Assembly (NCBI RefSeq): GCF_900103365.1
Contig: NZ_LT629703.1
Coordinates: forward strand, 1,488,001-1,552,000
Direction of reading: 5' to 3'
Origin: Afipia sp. GAS231
GTDB taxonomy: Bacteria; Pseudomonadota; Alphaproteobacteria; Rhizobiales; Xanthobacteraceae
DNA length: 64,000 nucleotides
Shown: one piece after another, positions 43,748 to 52,865 of the stretch
Numbering within the stretch: the stretch's first letter is position 1
How the letters are laid out: each line of letters begins with the position of its first letter
The notes under the pieces: model-generated
The model's database searches: none
What the model was told of the DNA's origin: nothing
The model's input: only the letters and a program-made list of their open reading frames with translations
Translations under genes and position numbers: made by a program

Positions 43748-44669
43748 ATGAAAGAGGGATCCTTCGATTGCGCACCTGCAATCGGATCGGCCTGCGACGT
43801 CTGGGACGGTATCGACGTTGAAGCGCTGGTTTCGCTCGAGACCGTCGGCGCGCACCGCTACCGCAGTCGTTATGGCGACGGCAATCTGAATGGACGCCTA
43901 TGGCGGCCAGGTTCTTGGCCAGGCCATGATGGCGGCGTCGCTGAGCGTTCCCGAGGACCGGCCGGCGTCAACCTTCCAACTGCTGTTTCTTCGCGGCGCC
44001 GATCCCGGCCATCGGATCGACTTCGAGGTCAGAATTCTTCAGGACGGCAAGCGGTTCTCGTCGCGGCATGTCTTCGGCTACCAAGGGGACGGACGCGCCG
44101 TCCTCAACGCCCAAGCGACATTTTGCACTCCGCAATCGGCGCCCGGCCATGCCGTACCCTCGTCCGCTCCGGAAGAGAACCCAGAGGATTTGCCGGAACT
44201 GACTGTTCTGCCACCTGCGCTGATGGAGGGCTTGCGTCCGTTGGCGCCGTACTCGAATCTGGTCAAGCCGTGCATGGATTTTCGTATTCCGGGCATCGAA
44301 CGCCAGCTTGTGGCGAAAACCGCGCAATCGCGGTTGCGATTCTGGTTGCGCGGCAAACATCCGCTCGCCGGTGATATTCGCGCGAAAGCGGCCGTGTTCG
44401 CCTATCTGTCGGACTGGTGGCTCAATTTCAGCAGCCTCGGCAGTCACCTCCGCGACCTGCAGTCGCAGCCACCGCTCTACATCGCGAGCCTCAATCACTG
44501 CATCTGGTTCCACCGCGCATTTTCCCCCGACGAATGGATGCACTTTGAATCCGAAAGCGCTTGCGCCGACGGCGGTCGCGGCCTGTCGATCGCCCGCATC
44601 CATGATCGCGCCGGGCTGATGCTGGCGACCGCGACCCAGGAAACGCTGATGGTCCATTCGGGCGCGTAA
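43748..44669 (+). pseudogene. TesB-type acyl-CoA thioesterase with a frameshift
   Basis: The first frame gives VWDGIDVEALVSLETVGAHR and GDGNLNGR, then the second frame from about 43897 continues YGGQVLGQAMMAASLSVPED, FFLRGADPGH-type sequence and SLNHCIWFHRAFSPDEWMHF, ESESACADGGRG. Together these make a complete double-hotdog acyl-CoA thioesterase II of about 305 residues. Between NLNGR and YGGQ the reading frame changes; family members have A there (NLNGRAYGGQ), so about two bases seem to be missing. It is either inactivated or a sequencing error. It would release CoA from pathway intermediates. Confidence 0.82.
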
Positions 44670-44717
44670 CCGGAAGCAAGCAGCCTCCCCCTTACCCGCA
44701 ATCTGACCAAAAAATAA

Positions 44718-44738
44718 ATTGAACGGTCAGTCGGATTA
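44718..44738. promoter_or_regulatory. TetR-type site C
   Basis: ATTGAACGGTCAGTCGGATT-A, 21 bp, about 80 bp upstream of the FAD oxidoreductase start and so of the whole Liv operon. It agrees with sites A and D at 18 of 21 positions each. Confidence 0.78.
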
Positions 44739-44815
44739 TAATATCCTCCCCTAATCTTAGGCAAGGCAAGCAGCACGCGCGGGACCAACCGGCGGCTCAC
44801 CGAGGGAGGCTGTTC

Positions 44816-46129
44816 GTGGCGCGTGAAAAGATGGATGCCGTCGTGATCGGAGCCGGCGCGGGTGGGCTGTGCGTCGCCGCGCGGCTGTCCCATGCCGGGC
44901 TGCATACGTTGGTGGTGGACGACAAGGGCCGGCTCGGCGGCCGGGCCTCGACCGAACAAATCGAAGGCTTTACCGTCAACATCGGCGCCATCGCCATCGA
45001 ACTCGGCGGTGTGTTCGAAGAGACCTTCAACACCGTCGGCGTTCCCCTCGATATCCGCACGCCGGAGCCGGCCTCCTCCTTTTTCATCGACGGCAAGTTG
45101 ATCGACGTCGGCCGCGGCGGCTGGTCGCTGCTGCTCGGGCAGCTGACAAAACAGGCCTCACGTATCCTGGAAAAATTCGCGGATGCGCGCTCCGGCAATC
45201 TTCCGGACGGGCGGCAATCGACCGAGGACTGGCTCAAGAGCTACACCGGCAATGCCACGGTGCACGCGCTGTTCCGCAATCTCTGCGCGGCAATCTTCGC
45301 CTGCAACGCCGATGAATTGCCGGCCCGCGCCTTCCTGACCTATTTCACCAGCAAGGGCGCGTTCAAGCGCTTTGGATTTTGCCCGCAGGGCACGATCGGG
45401 GTCTGGAACGCACTCGGCACCGCTATCAAACGGAACGGCGAGATCTGGCTCGCGACGCCAGCGCTGCAAATTCACACGACCGACGGCCGCGTTGAAGGTG
45501 TAACGGTGGTCCGGGATGGCCAGCAGATCCGGATCGACACCGATCTCGTCATCAGCAACGCCGGTCCCAAGGCGACTGTTGCGCTGGCGGGCGAAGCAGC
45601 GTTCCCTTCTGCCTACATCGAGAAGGTTCGCACCGGGCTCAAGCCCGCGGCCAATATCGTCATCAATATCGCGAGCCGCGAGCCGCTGATTTCGCACCCC
45701 GGCATCGTGACCTTCGGCAAGACGCGCCGTCTCTGCAACATGGCCAATCTCACCGCCACCTGCCCCGAACTGGCGCCGCCCGGCTGGCATCTTTATGTCG
45801 CCTACGCCGTGCCGATCCCGGCGCTCGGCGATTTCGATTCCGACGCCGAGGTCGAGCTGGCGCTGACCGACCTGCGTGAGCAGTTTCCGAATTTCGGCCA
45901 GGCGAAAGTCCTCTCGATCCGGGTGATGCGGGATGACTGGCCGGCACAACGCAGCTGCGCCGGCTACGATCTGCCGCGGGAGACCGGCATCGAAGGCCTG
46001 TGGTGCGTCGGCGACGCGGTGAAGCAATATGGCAATGGCGGCACGCAAGCCTGTGCGGAAACCGCAAAACTCGTCACCGATGCGATCCTCGCCAGCCGGC
46101 CGCGCGTTGCGCAGGCCGGCAGGGTCTAG
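44816..46129 (+). CDS. Phytoene-dehydrogenase-like FAD oxidoreductase
   Basis: A 437-residue FAD protein. The Rossmann start is VIGAGAGGLCVAARLSHAGL, then GRLGGRASTEQIEGFTVNIG (arginine-bearing dinucleotide-binding segment) and the C-terminal GLWCVGDAVKQYGNGGTQAC. It belongs to the CrtI/NAD(P)-dependent amine-oxidase-like group that desaturates or isomerises isoprenoid-like molecules. It starts the liv operon: GTG 44816 has GAGGGAGG 6 bases upstream, and livF follows 5 bases after its stop. An FAD desaturase in a transport operon suggests it acts on the imported compound. Confidence 0.85.
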   Translation: MAREKMDAVVIGAGAGGLCVAARLSHAGLHTLVVDDKGRLGGRASTEQIEGFTVNIGAIAIELGGVFEETFNTVGVPLDIRTPEPASSFFIDGKLIDVGRGGWSLLLGQLTKQASRILEKFADARSGNLPDGRQSTEDWLKSYTGNATVHALFRNLCAAIFACNADELPARAFLTYFTSKGAFKRFGFCPQGTIGVWNALGTAIKRNGEIWLATPALQIHTTDGRVEGVTVVRDGQQIRIDTDLVISNAGPKATVALAGEAAFPSAYIEKVRTGLKPAANIVINIASREPLISHPGIVTFGKTRRLCNMANLTATCPELAPPGWHLYVAYAVPIPALGDFDSDAEVELALTDLREQFPNFGQAKVLSIRVMRDDWPAQRSCAGYDLPRETGIEGLWCVGDAVKQYGNGGTQACAETAKLVTDAILASRPRVAQAGRV

Positions 46130-46134
46130 CATCG

Positions 46135-46989
46135 ATGCCGGCGAAGATCGCAACGCGAGCGGGCAACACCGGCGGTCAGACGACGCCTGCCCCACCGTGC
46201 CTGCTCGAATTCCGCAACATTCGCATCGTCTACGACAATGCCATCGAGGCGATCCGGGACGTCAGCATTGCGGTGCCCCAGGGCGGCATCGTCGCCTTGC
46301 TCGGCTCCAACGGCGCCGGCAAGTCGACGCTGTTGAAGGCAATGTCGGGAATTCTCTACACCGAGGAAGGCGTAATCGAGAACGGCACGATCCGCTTCCG
46401 CGGCGAGGACGTGCATCACCTCGCGCCCGATGAGCTGGTACGGCGCGGCATCGTCCAGGTGCCGGAGGGCCGCCGGGTGTTTCCGGCGCTGACCATCGAC
46501 GAAAACCTGCAGATGGGCGGCTACACCAAAACCGCCGCCGAGGCGCGCGAGCGACGTGAGACGGTGTTCGCATTGTTCCCGCGGCTGTTCGAGCGCCGCG
46601 GCCAGATCGCCGGCTACATGTCCGGCGGCGAGCAGCAGATGCTGGCGATCGGCCGTGCCCTGATGACCGATCCGGTGCTGCTGGCGCTCGATGAGCCGTC
46701 GCTCGGCCTCGCGCCGCTGATCATCGACCGCATCTATGAAGTGATCGCCAAGCTGCGCGATGAGATGAAGATGACGGTGCTGCTGGTCGAGCAGAACGCG
46801 CAGCGCGCGCTCGATATTTCCGACTACGGCTACATCCTGGAGACCGGCCGCGTCGTCCTCGACGGCTCCGCGAAGAAACTCGCCGCCAATGAGGACGTCC
46901 AGGAATTCTATCTTGGCGTCTCCAATTCCGGGCGCAAGAGCCTGCGCGACGTCAAGCACTACAAACGGCGCAAACGGTGGCTGTCGTGA
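46135..46989 (+). CDS. Liv-type ABC ATPase (LivF)
   Basis: A 284-residue cytoplasmic ATPase of the branched-chain-type importer. Walker A GSNGAGKST, signature MSGGEQQMLAIGRALM, Walker B LLALDEPSLGLAPLII and the switch His region VLLVEQN. A C-terminal basic tail (DVKHYKRRKRWLS) overlaps the start of the next gene. A GTG start option is absent, and ATG 46135 begins the predicted leader. It follows the FAD enzyme directly and forms one operon to 52824. Confidence 0.92.
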   Translation: MPAKIATRAGNTGGQTTPAPPCLLEFRNIRIVYDNAIEAIRDVSIAVPQGGIVALLGSNGAGKSTLLKAMSGILYTEEGVIENGTIRFRGEDVHHLAPDELVRRGIVQVPEGRRVFPALTIDENLQMGGYTKTAAEARERRETVFALFPRLFERRGQIAGYMSGGEQQMLAIGRALMTDPVLLALDEPSLGLAPLIIDRIYEVIAKLRDEMKMTVLLVEQNAQRALDISDYGYILETGRVVLDGSAKKLAANEDVQEFYLGVSNSGRKSLRDVKHYKRRKRWLS

Positions 46990-47780
46990 CCTCTCTGCTC
47001 AGGATCGAAAATCTCAGCAAGCGCTTCGGCGGCCTGCAGGCCGTCGCCGATGTCAGCCTAGCGGTGAGCGCAGGCGAAATCTTCAGCGTGATCGGCCCGA
47101 ACGGCGCCGGCAAGACCACGCTGTTCAACATGATCTCCGGCGTGCTGCGCCCGAGCGGCGGCAGCATGGTGTTCGACGGTATCGACCTCGCCCACGTGTC
47201 ACCGTCCCGATTCGCCGCGATCGGAATCGGCCGAACCTTCCAGAACCTCGCCCTGTTCAAGCACGGCACGGTGGTCGAGAACATCCTGACCGGCCGCCAC
47301 ACCCATCTGCGCTCCAACGTGCTCGATGCCGTGATCTTCTTCGGCCGCACCCGGCGCGAGGAAATCGAAGCCCGGCAACGGGTCGAGGAAATCATCGAAT
47401 TTCTCGAGATCGAGCACATCCGTGACGCCATCGTCGGCACCCTGTCCTACGGCCAGCAGAAGCGCGTCGAACTGGCGCGGGCGCTGGCCTGCGAGCCGAA
47501 GCTGCTGCTGCTCGATGAAATGGTCTCGGGCATGAACCAGGAGGAGACCGAGGATATCGCCCGCTTTGTGCTCGATATCCGGGAGGAACTCGGCATCACC
47601 GTCCTGATGATCGAGCACGAGATGCGGATCGTGATGGATATCTCCGACCGCGTTCATGTCCTGAACTTCGGCCGCAAGATCGCCGAAGGCACGCCGGCCG
47701 AAGTCCGGAGTGACCCGGCCGTGAGAGAAGCCTATCTCGGCGGCCATCGCGCAGAAGCCGCAGCACAGGTGAGCGCGTGA
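46986..47780 (+). CDS. Liv-type ABC ATPase (LivG)
   Basis: A 264-residue ATPase, second subunit of the importer. Walker A GPNGAGKTT, signature LSYGQQKRVELARALA, Walker B LLLLDEMVSGMNQEE, where DEM replaces the usual DEP. GTG 46986 overlaps the livF stop (GTGA), so the genes are translationally coupled. The last codons overlap the start of the next ligase gene. Confidence 0.92.
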   Translation: MTSLLRIENLSKRFGGLQAVADVSLAVSAGEIFSVIGPNGAGKTTLFNMISGVLRPSGGSMVFDGIDLAHVSPSRFAAIGIGRTFQNLALFKHGTVVENILTGRHTHLRSNVLDAVIFFGRTRREEIEARQRVEEIIEFLEIEHIRDAIVGTLSYGQQKRVELARALACEPKLLLLDEMVSGMNQEETEDIARFVLDIREELGITVLMIEHEMRIVMDISDRVHVLNFGRKIAEGTPAEVRSDPAVREAYLGGHRAEAAAQVSA

Positions 47781-49714
47781 TGTCGGTTCTCGAAAGCCCG
47801 CGCACCGAACATCCGCCGTTCCAATCCAGTTCGGCGTGGACATCGTCCGGCGCCGACGTTAATTCCCTGCACGCCGCGCTGAGAAACGCAGCAATCACCC
47901 TTCCGCAACTGCTGCGCCAGCGCGCGTCGATGCATGGCGACAAACTGGCGCTGCGCGAAAAGGAATACGGCATCTGGAATCCCTATTCCTGGGATCATTA
48001 CTACCAGACCGCACGCGCGATCGCGCTCGGCCTGATCTCGCTCGGCCTCAAGCCGGGTGACCGCGTCGCGATCGCCGGCGAGAACACGCCGGAATGGTTT
48101 TATGCCGATCTCGGCGTCCAGATGATCGGCGCGGTCGCGGTCGGCATCTATCCGACCAATCCATGGGTCGAACTACAATACATCGTCCGCCACTCCGGCT
48201 CACGGGTCGTCATCACGGGCGACCAGGAACAGACCGACAAAGTGCTGGAAGCACTCGCCAACAACGACGGCCTGCCGGCGCTTGAGGCCATCGTCTGCGT
48301 CGACACCAAGGGCCTCCGGCAATACCGGCAGTCGCAGTTGATGTCGTTCGAGACGCTGTGCCAGCTCGGCAAGACTTATGCGGCCGAAAACCCCGAGGCC
48401 AACGCGACTCTCGACCGCCTGATTTCACAGGCCACGCCTGACGACGTCTCCATCCTTGTCTACACCTCAGGTACGACAGGTCCGCCCAAGGGCGCGATGC
48501 TGACGCATCGGAACCTGGTCTACGCCGCCTATGTCTACGCCGAAGCGGTCGGGATCGCCGACAAGCCGTTCGAAGCCGTGAGCTACCTGCCGCTGTGCCA
48601 CGTCGCCGAACGCTGCTACGGCGAGGTCACGCATCTGGTGCTCGGCGGCACCGTCAGCTTTGCGGAATCGATCGACACCGTCGCCCTCAATATCCGCGAG
48701 ATCGCGCCGACGTTTTTTGTCGGCGTGCCCCGCATCTATGAAAAGCTGCAGCAGGGCTTTCTGTTTCGGCTCGGCGAAAGCGGCGCGTTCCGCCAACGGT
48801 TTGTTAAAGCCTGCCTTGCCTGGGGCCGCAAACTCTCGGACCGGCGGCAGACCGGGACCGCGACGACGCTCGACCGTCTGAGCTACGCGCTCCTGTATCT
48901 CGTGCTATTCCGCAACATCCAGCGCCATCTCGGCTTTGCCCGCAGCCGTCACCGGCTCTGCGCCGGCGCCTCGATCTCGCCGGAGACCTTGCGCTTCTTC
49001 GACATCATCGGCCGCCCGGTTTCGCAAGGCTACGGGCTGACCGAAAGCGGCGGCGTCGCCTTCATTCAGACCGAAAGCCATCACCGGCTCGGCGGCTGCG
49101 GCCTGCCATTGCCTGCGACCGAATGGAAGCTCGACAGTGACGGTGAAATCCTGCTGCGCAATCCCGGCGTCTTCAAAGGCTATTTTCTCGACGAAAAGGC
49201 TTCGACGGCTTCGGTCGAGCCGGGCGGATGGCTGCGCACGGGCGATATCGTCGAAGTGCTTGATAACGGGGAAATCACGGTGGTCGACCGCAAGAAGGCG
49301 ATCATCATCACCGCCGGCGGCAAGAACATCGCGCCATCAGAGATCGAAAATGCGCTGAAGGATTCCGAATTCATCAAGGAAGCGATCGTGGTCGGCGAGG
49401 CCAAGAAATATCTCGGTGCGATCATCCAGGTCGACTTCGACAATGTCGGCCGCTGGGCCCGCGACAAGGCGCTGCCCTACACCAATTATAAGTCGCTGTC
49501 GCAGCTTGCCGAGGTGCATGAGCTGGTCGAGCGCGTCGTCAACGAGACCAACAAGCGTTTCGCGCGCGTCGAGAACATCCGCCGCTTCGCCATCCTAGAA
49601 AAGGAACTCGATCACGACGACGGCGAGTTGACTGCCACCCAAAAGGTCCGCCGCGCCCTGATCGAGAAGAAGTTCGCGCGCGAACTCGCCATCATCTACC
49701 AGGCGGAGGGCTGA
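47780..49714 (+). CDS. Long-chain-type acyl-CoA ligase inserted in the liv operon
   Basis: A 644-residue AMP-forming ligase of the FadD15/long-chain type. Motifs: LVYTSGTTGPPKGAMLTHRN, PISQGYGLTESGG-type sequence, GWLRTGDIVEVLDNGEITVV, DRKKAIIITAGGKNIAPSEI. The start overlaps the livG stop (TGATG) and its stop overlaps livH (TGATG), so it is made in fixed ratio with the transporter. It probably couples uptake to CoA activation (vectorial acylation), as seen for some lipid and sterol importers; the substrate is not known. The long form suggests a bulky or long chain. Confidence 0.92.
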   Translation: MSVLESPRTEHPPFQSSSAWTSSGADVNSLHAALRNAAITLPQLLRQRASMHGDKLALREKEYGIWNPYSWDHYYQTARAIALGLISLGLKPGDRVAIAGENTPEWFYADLGVQMIGAVAVGIYPTNPWVELQYIVRHSGSRVVITGDQEQTDKVLEALANNDGLPALEAIVCVDTKGLRQYRQSQLMSFETLCQLGKTYAAENPEANATLDRLISQATPDDVSILVYTSGTTGPPKGAMLTHRNLVYAAYVYAEAVGIADKPFEAVSYLPLCHVAERCYGEVTHLVLGGTVSFAESIDTVALNIREIAPTFFVGVPRIYEKLQQGFLFRLGESGAFRQRFVKACLAWGRKLSDRRQTGTATTLDRLSYALLYLVLFRNIQRHLGFARSRHRLCAGASISPETLRFFDIIGRPVSQGYGLTESGGVAFIQTESHHRLGGCGLPLPATEWKLDSDGEILLRNPGVFKGYFLDEKASTASVEPGGWLRTGDIVEVLDNGEITVVDRKKAIIITAGGKNIAPSEIENALKDSEFIKEAIVVGEAKKYLGAIIQVDFDNVGRWARDKALPYTNYKSLSQLAEVHELVERVVNETNKRFARVENIRRFAILEKELDHDDGELTATQKVRRALIEKKFARELAIIYQAEG

Positions 49715-50586
49715 TGCAGTACCTGATCCAGCTCCTGATCTCCGGTCTTGCGATCGGCGCCATCTACGGCCTGATCGCGATGGGCTTTGCCGTGATCTAC
49801 AAGTCTACGGGACTGGTCAATTTCGCGCAGGGCGAAATGACCATGATTACCGCCTACATCGCCTGGACCATTTCGACCACGGTCAGCGGCAACGTGGTCG
49901 TGGTGGCGCTCGGCGCCATCCTCGCCGCCGTCGCGCTCGGCCTCGTGATCGAGCGGCTGGTGATGCGGCCGATGCTCGGCGAGCCGGTGTTTGCCACCGT
50001 CATGGTGACGATTGGTCTGGCCGTGATCCTGCGCTCGTCGATCAATTTCATCTGGGACGCCTACCCGCACGGCCTCGACGTCGGCTTCGGCCGCACCATC
50101 GTGCGGATCGGCGGGGTCGGCGTCCGCACCGGACAGATCGCCGTCATCGCCACGCTTCTCGCACTGCTCGCGGCGATCTGGGCATTCTTCCGCTACAGCA
50201 AGATCGGCGTCGCGATGCGCGCCGTTGCCACTGACGACCGCACCGCGCTGTTGATGGGCATCAGCGCGACGCGCGTCCATGCGCTGGCCTGGGCCGCCTC
50301 GTCCGTGATCGCCGGGATCGGCGGGGTGTTCTTTGCGTTGTCCTATGATCTCTCGCCGGCGATGTTCCAGCTCGGGCTGAAGTCGTTTCCGGCCACCATC
50401 CTGGGCGGCCTCGATGCCGTGCTCGGATCCGGCCTCGGCGGCCTCCTGATAGGCATCACCGAAAATCTCGCCGGCGGCTATGTCGGCTCGGGCATGAAGG
50501 AAGTCGCGGGCTTTGCCATGATCATCGTGGTGCTGATGATCCGCCCGTTCGGTATCTTTGGCGAACGCGACATCGAGAGGGTCTGA
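49714..50586 (+). CDS. Liv-type permease (LivH)
   Basis: A 290-residue membrane protein with about 8 segments, first subunit of the channel. Conserved parts: IYGLIAMGFAVIYKSTGLVN, FAQGEM, MRAVATDDRTALLMGI and PATILGGLDAVLGSGLGGLL. The start overlaps the ligase stop and its stop overlaps livM (TGATG). Confidence 0.92.
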   Translation: MQYLIQLLISGLAIGAIYGLIAMGFAVIYKSTGLVNFAQGEMTMITAYIAWTISTTVSGNVVVVALGAILAAVALGLVIERLVMRPMLGEPVFATVMVTIGLAVILRSSINFIWDAYPHGLDVGFGRTIVRIGGVGVRTGQIAVIATLLALLAAIWAFFRYSKIGVAMRAVATDDRTALLMGISATRVHALAWAASSVIAGIGGVFFALSYDLSPAMFQLGLKSFPATILGGLDAVLGSGLGGLLIGITENLAGGYVGSGMKEVAGFAMIIVVLMIRPFGIFGERDIERV

Positions 50587-51632
50587 TGCGCACCGGTGAT
50601 TTCAAACAGACCTATGGTGAACTCGTCACGCTGGTGGACTCGCCGCCGGTATGGGCATGGTCGGCCGTGCTGGTGACGGCGCTGATCGCTGCACCCTTTG
50701 TGCTGAACTCCTATGCACTGTCGTTCCTGATGATCATCCTGATCACCGCAGTGGGCGCGCTGGGGCTAAATATCCTGACCGGGTATACCGGCCTGATCTC
50801 GCTCGGCCATGTCGGTTTTCTCGTCACCGGCGCCTACGCCTATGCGGTGTTGGTCTCCAAATATCACATGCATCCGCTGATCGGCTTCCTCGGCGCCGGC
50901 GTGGTGCCGGCGCTCGCCAGCCTCATCGTCGGCGCGCCGTCGCTGCGGCTGAAGGGGCTCTATCTGGCCATCACCACGCTGGCGTTCTCCTTCATCATCA
51001 ATACCGTGATCCTGGAGGCGCGCTGGCTTACCAACGGCGCACGCGGCATCTCGGTGCAGCGGCCGGAGATATTCGGTCTCAGCTTCGATAGCGACGCGGC
51101 GTTCACGTATCTCTGCCTCGGCTTCGCCGTGCTCACGCTGTTCGCCACCCTCAACATCCGCCGCAGCCGCGTCGGGCGAGCATTCGTCGCGATCCGCGAT
51201 AACGACACCGCCGCCCGCGTGATGGGCATCAACCTGCACGCCTACAAGCTGTTCGCCTTCGTCACTTCCGCCTTCATCACCGGCCTCGCAGGCGCGCTGT
51301 ACGGCATCTACCTGTCGTTCGTCAGCGTCGAAGGCTTTCCGTTCCTGCTCTCGATCGAGGCACTGGCAATCCTGATTGTCGGCGGGCTCGGCTCAGCGCT
51401 CGGCGCCGTGCTCGGCACCATCCTGATCGTTCTGCTGCCTGAAGCAACGCGGCTGATGTTCAGCCTGTTCAGCGCGCAGATGGACGCCACCTTCACGACC
51501 GGCGCGCAGGAACTCAAGAGCATGCTCTACGGTCTCGTCATCATCCTGTTCCTGCGCTTCCAGCCGCGCGGGCTGGTCGGCGCCTGGCACGACATCCGGC
51601 GGATGTGGGTGAACTGGCCGCTGCGTTACTGA
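50586..51632 (+). CDS. Liv-type permease (LivM)
   Basis: A 348-residue membrane protein with about 9 segments. Conserved parts: GLNILTGYTGLISLGHVGFL, VGRAFVAIRDNDTAARVMGI and ALAILIVGGLGSALGAVLG. The second channel subunit of the importer, coupled to livH. The start is preceded by no extra space, as for its neighbours. Confidence 0.92.
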   Translation: MRTGDFKQTYGELVTLVDSPPVWAWSAVLVTALIAAPFVLNSYALSFLMIILITAVGALGLNILTGYTGLISLGHVGFLVTGAYAYAVLVSKYHMHPLIGFLGAGVVPALASLIVGAPSLRLKGLYLAITTLAFSFIINTVILEARWLTNGARGISVQRPEIFGLSFDSDAAFTYLCLGFAVLTLFATLNIRRSRVGRAFVAIRDNDTAARVMGINLHAYKLFAFVTSAFITGLAGALYGIYLSFVSVEGFPFLLSIEALAILIVGGLGSALGAVLGTILIVLLPEATRLMFSLFSAQMDATFTTGAQELKSMLYGLVIILFLRFQPRGLVGAWHDIRRMWVNWPLRY

Positions 51633-51663
51633 CAAAAAAGCAAACCAACAGGAGGAGGAAACA

Positions 51664-52824
51664 ATGATCAAATATCTGGCGAGCGCGTCGCTGCTGCTCG
51701 CGGGCGCGTATCTCACGGCCGGCCCTGCGCTTTCCGCCGATCCCGGTATCACCGATACCGAAATCCTGATCGGCGACGTCGAGCCCCTCACCGGCCCACC
51801 GGCGCTGCTCGGCGTGGCCGCTTCGATCGGCCACAAAATCGCGATCGCGGAAGCCAACGTCGCCGGCGGCATCAACGGCCGCAAGATCAAGTATGTGCTG
51901 GAAGACGACGGCTACGTCACCGCCCGCACTATCCAGGGCGTCAAGAAGGTGATCGATGTCGACAAGGTGTTTGCGATGCTCGGTATCTCCGGCTCGGGTC
52001 AATCCATCGCCGTGATGCCGGTGCTGGAAAAGGCGGGCATCCCCACCGTCATCGACGTGGCGCCGGTCAAATTCCTCTGGGAACCGCCGCGCAAGAACGT
52101 GTTCGTGGTCGGGCAATCCTACGAGGAAGGCATCATCCACCTCGTCAATTATCTCGCCGACAGGAACCCCGGCAAGAAATGGGGCCTGATCACCCAGGAC
52201 GACGATTACGGCATCACCGTGCGCGACGGCTTCGATACCGTGGTCAGGGCCAAGAAGCTCAACGTGGTCTACAGCGGCAACTACAAGAAGGGCCAGCAGG
52301 ATTTCTCGTCCGACATGCTGCAACTGAAGGATTCCGGCGCCGAGGTGTTTTTGGCCGGTGGCATCATCGGCGAGAACATCGCGATGATGAAGGAACTGGA
52401 GAAGCTCAACATCAAGCCTGTCACGGGCATCTTCTGGCCCGGACGGGTCGAGCCGGTGCTGAAGCTGATGGGTCCGGCCGGCGACGGCATCTACGCCGTC
52501 GACTATGTCGAACCGTTCGCGGGCACTGCCGGCAAGGCGTTTCTGGAAAAGGCCAAGGGCCTGCTTCCGGAAGCCGAGATGAAAGGCATCAACCGCTACA
52601 GCATGACCGGCTATGCCGCCGCAAAAGTACTGATCGAGGCGATCGGGCGTTGCGGCAAGGACCCGACCTGGGCCTGCACCATCGCTGAACTGGAAAAGAC
52701 CAAAAACGTCGAAACCGGCGTCATGGCGCCGATTACCTTTGGCCCCGGCGTCCGGTTCTCGAACCAGAGGCTGCAGATCATGCAGGCTGAAACGGCAACG
52801 CTGAGCTTCAAGCCGGTGAACTGA
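51664..52824 (+). CDS. Liv-type ABC substrate-binding protein
   Basis: A 386-residue periplasmic binding protein. Signal peptide (LASASLLLAGAYLTAGPALS), then DTEILIGDVEPLTGPPALLG and EANVAGGINGRKIKYVLEDD. AGGAGGAGG lies directly before the ATG, a very strong ribosome-binding site that fits the excess of binding protein over channel. It ends the liv operon. The match to branched-chain amino-acid binders is in fold only. Confidence 0.92.
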   Translation: MIKYLASASLLLAGAYLTAGPALSADPGITDTEILIGDVEPLTGPPALLGVAASIGHKIAIAEANVAGGINGRKIKYVLEDDGYVTARTIQGVKKVIDVDKVFAMLGISGSGQSIAVMPVLEKAGIPTVIDVAPVKFLWEPPRKNVFVVGQSYEEGIIHLVNYLADRNPGKKWGLITQDDDYGITVRDGFDTVVRAKKLNVVYSGNYKKGQQDFSSDMLQLKDSGAEVFLAGGIIGENIAMMKELEKLNIKPVTGIFWPGRVEPVLKLMGPAGDGIYAVDYVEPFAGTAGKAFLEKAKGLLPEAEMKGINRYSMTGYAAAKVLIEAIGRCGKDPTWACTIAELEKTKNVETGVMAPITFGPGVRFSNQRLQIMQAETATLSFKPVN

Positions 52825-52865
52825 GCAACGAGACGCTGGCCGGCACGCCTCGCGCCGGTCAACCC

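Noticed and set aside
52828..52864. Bidirectional terminator between the binding protein and the dehydrogenase genes
   Set aside because: The GGCCGGC/GCCGGTC stem is short and lacks a T-run.
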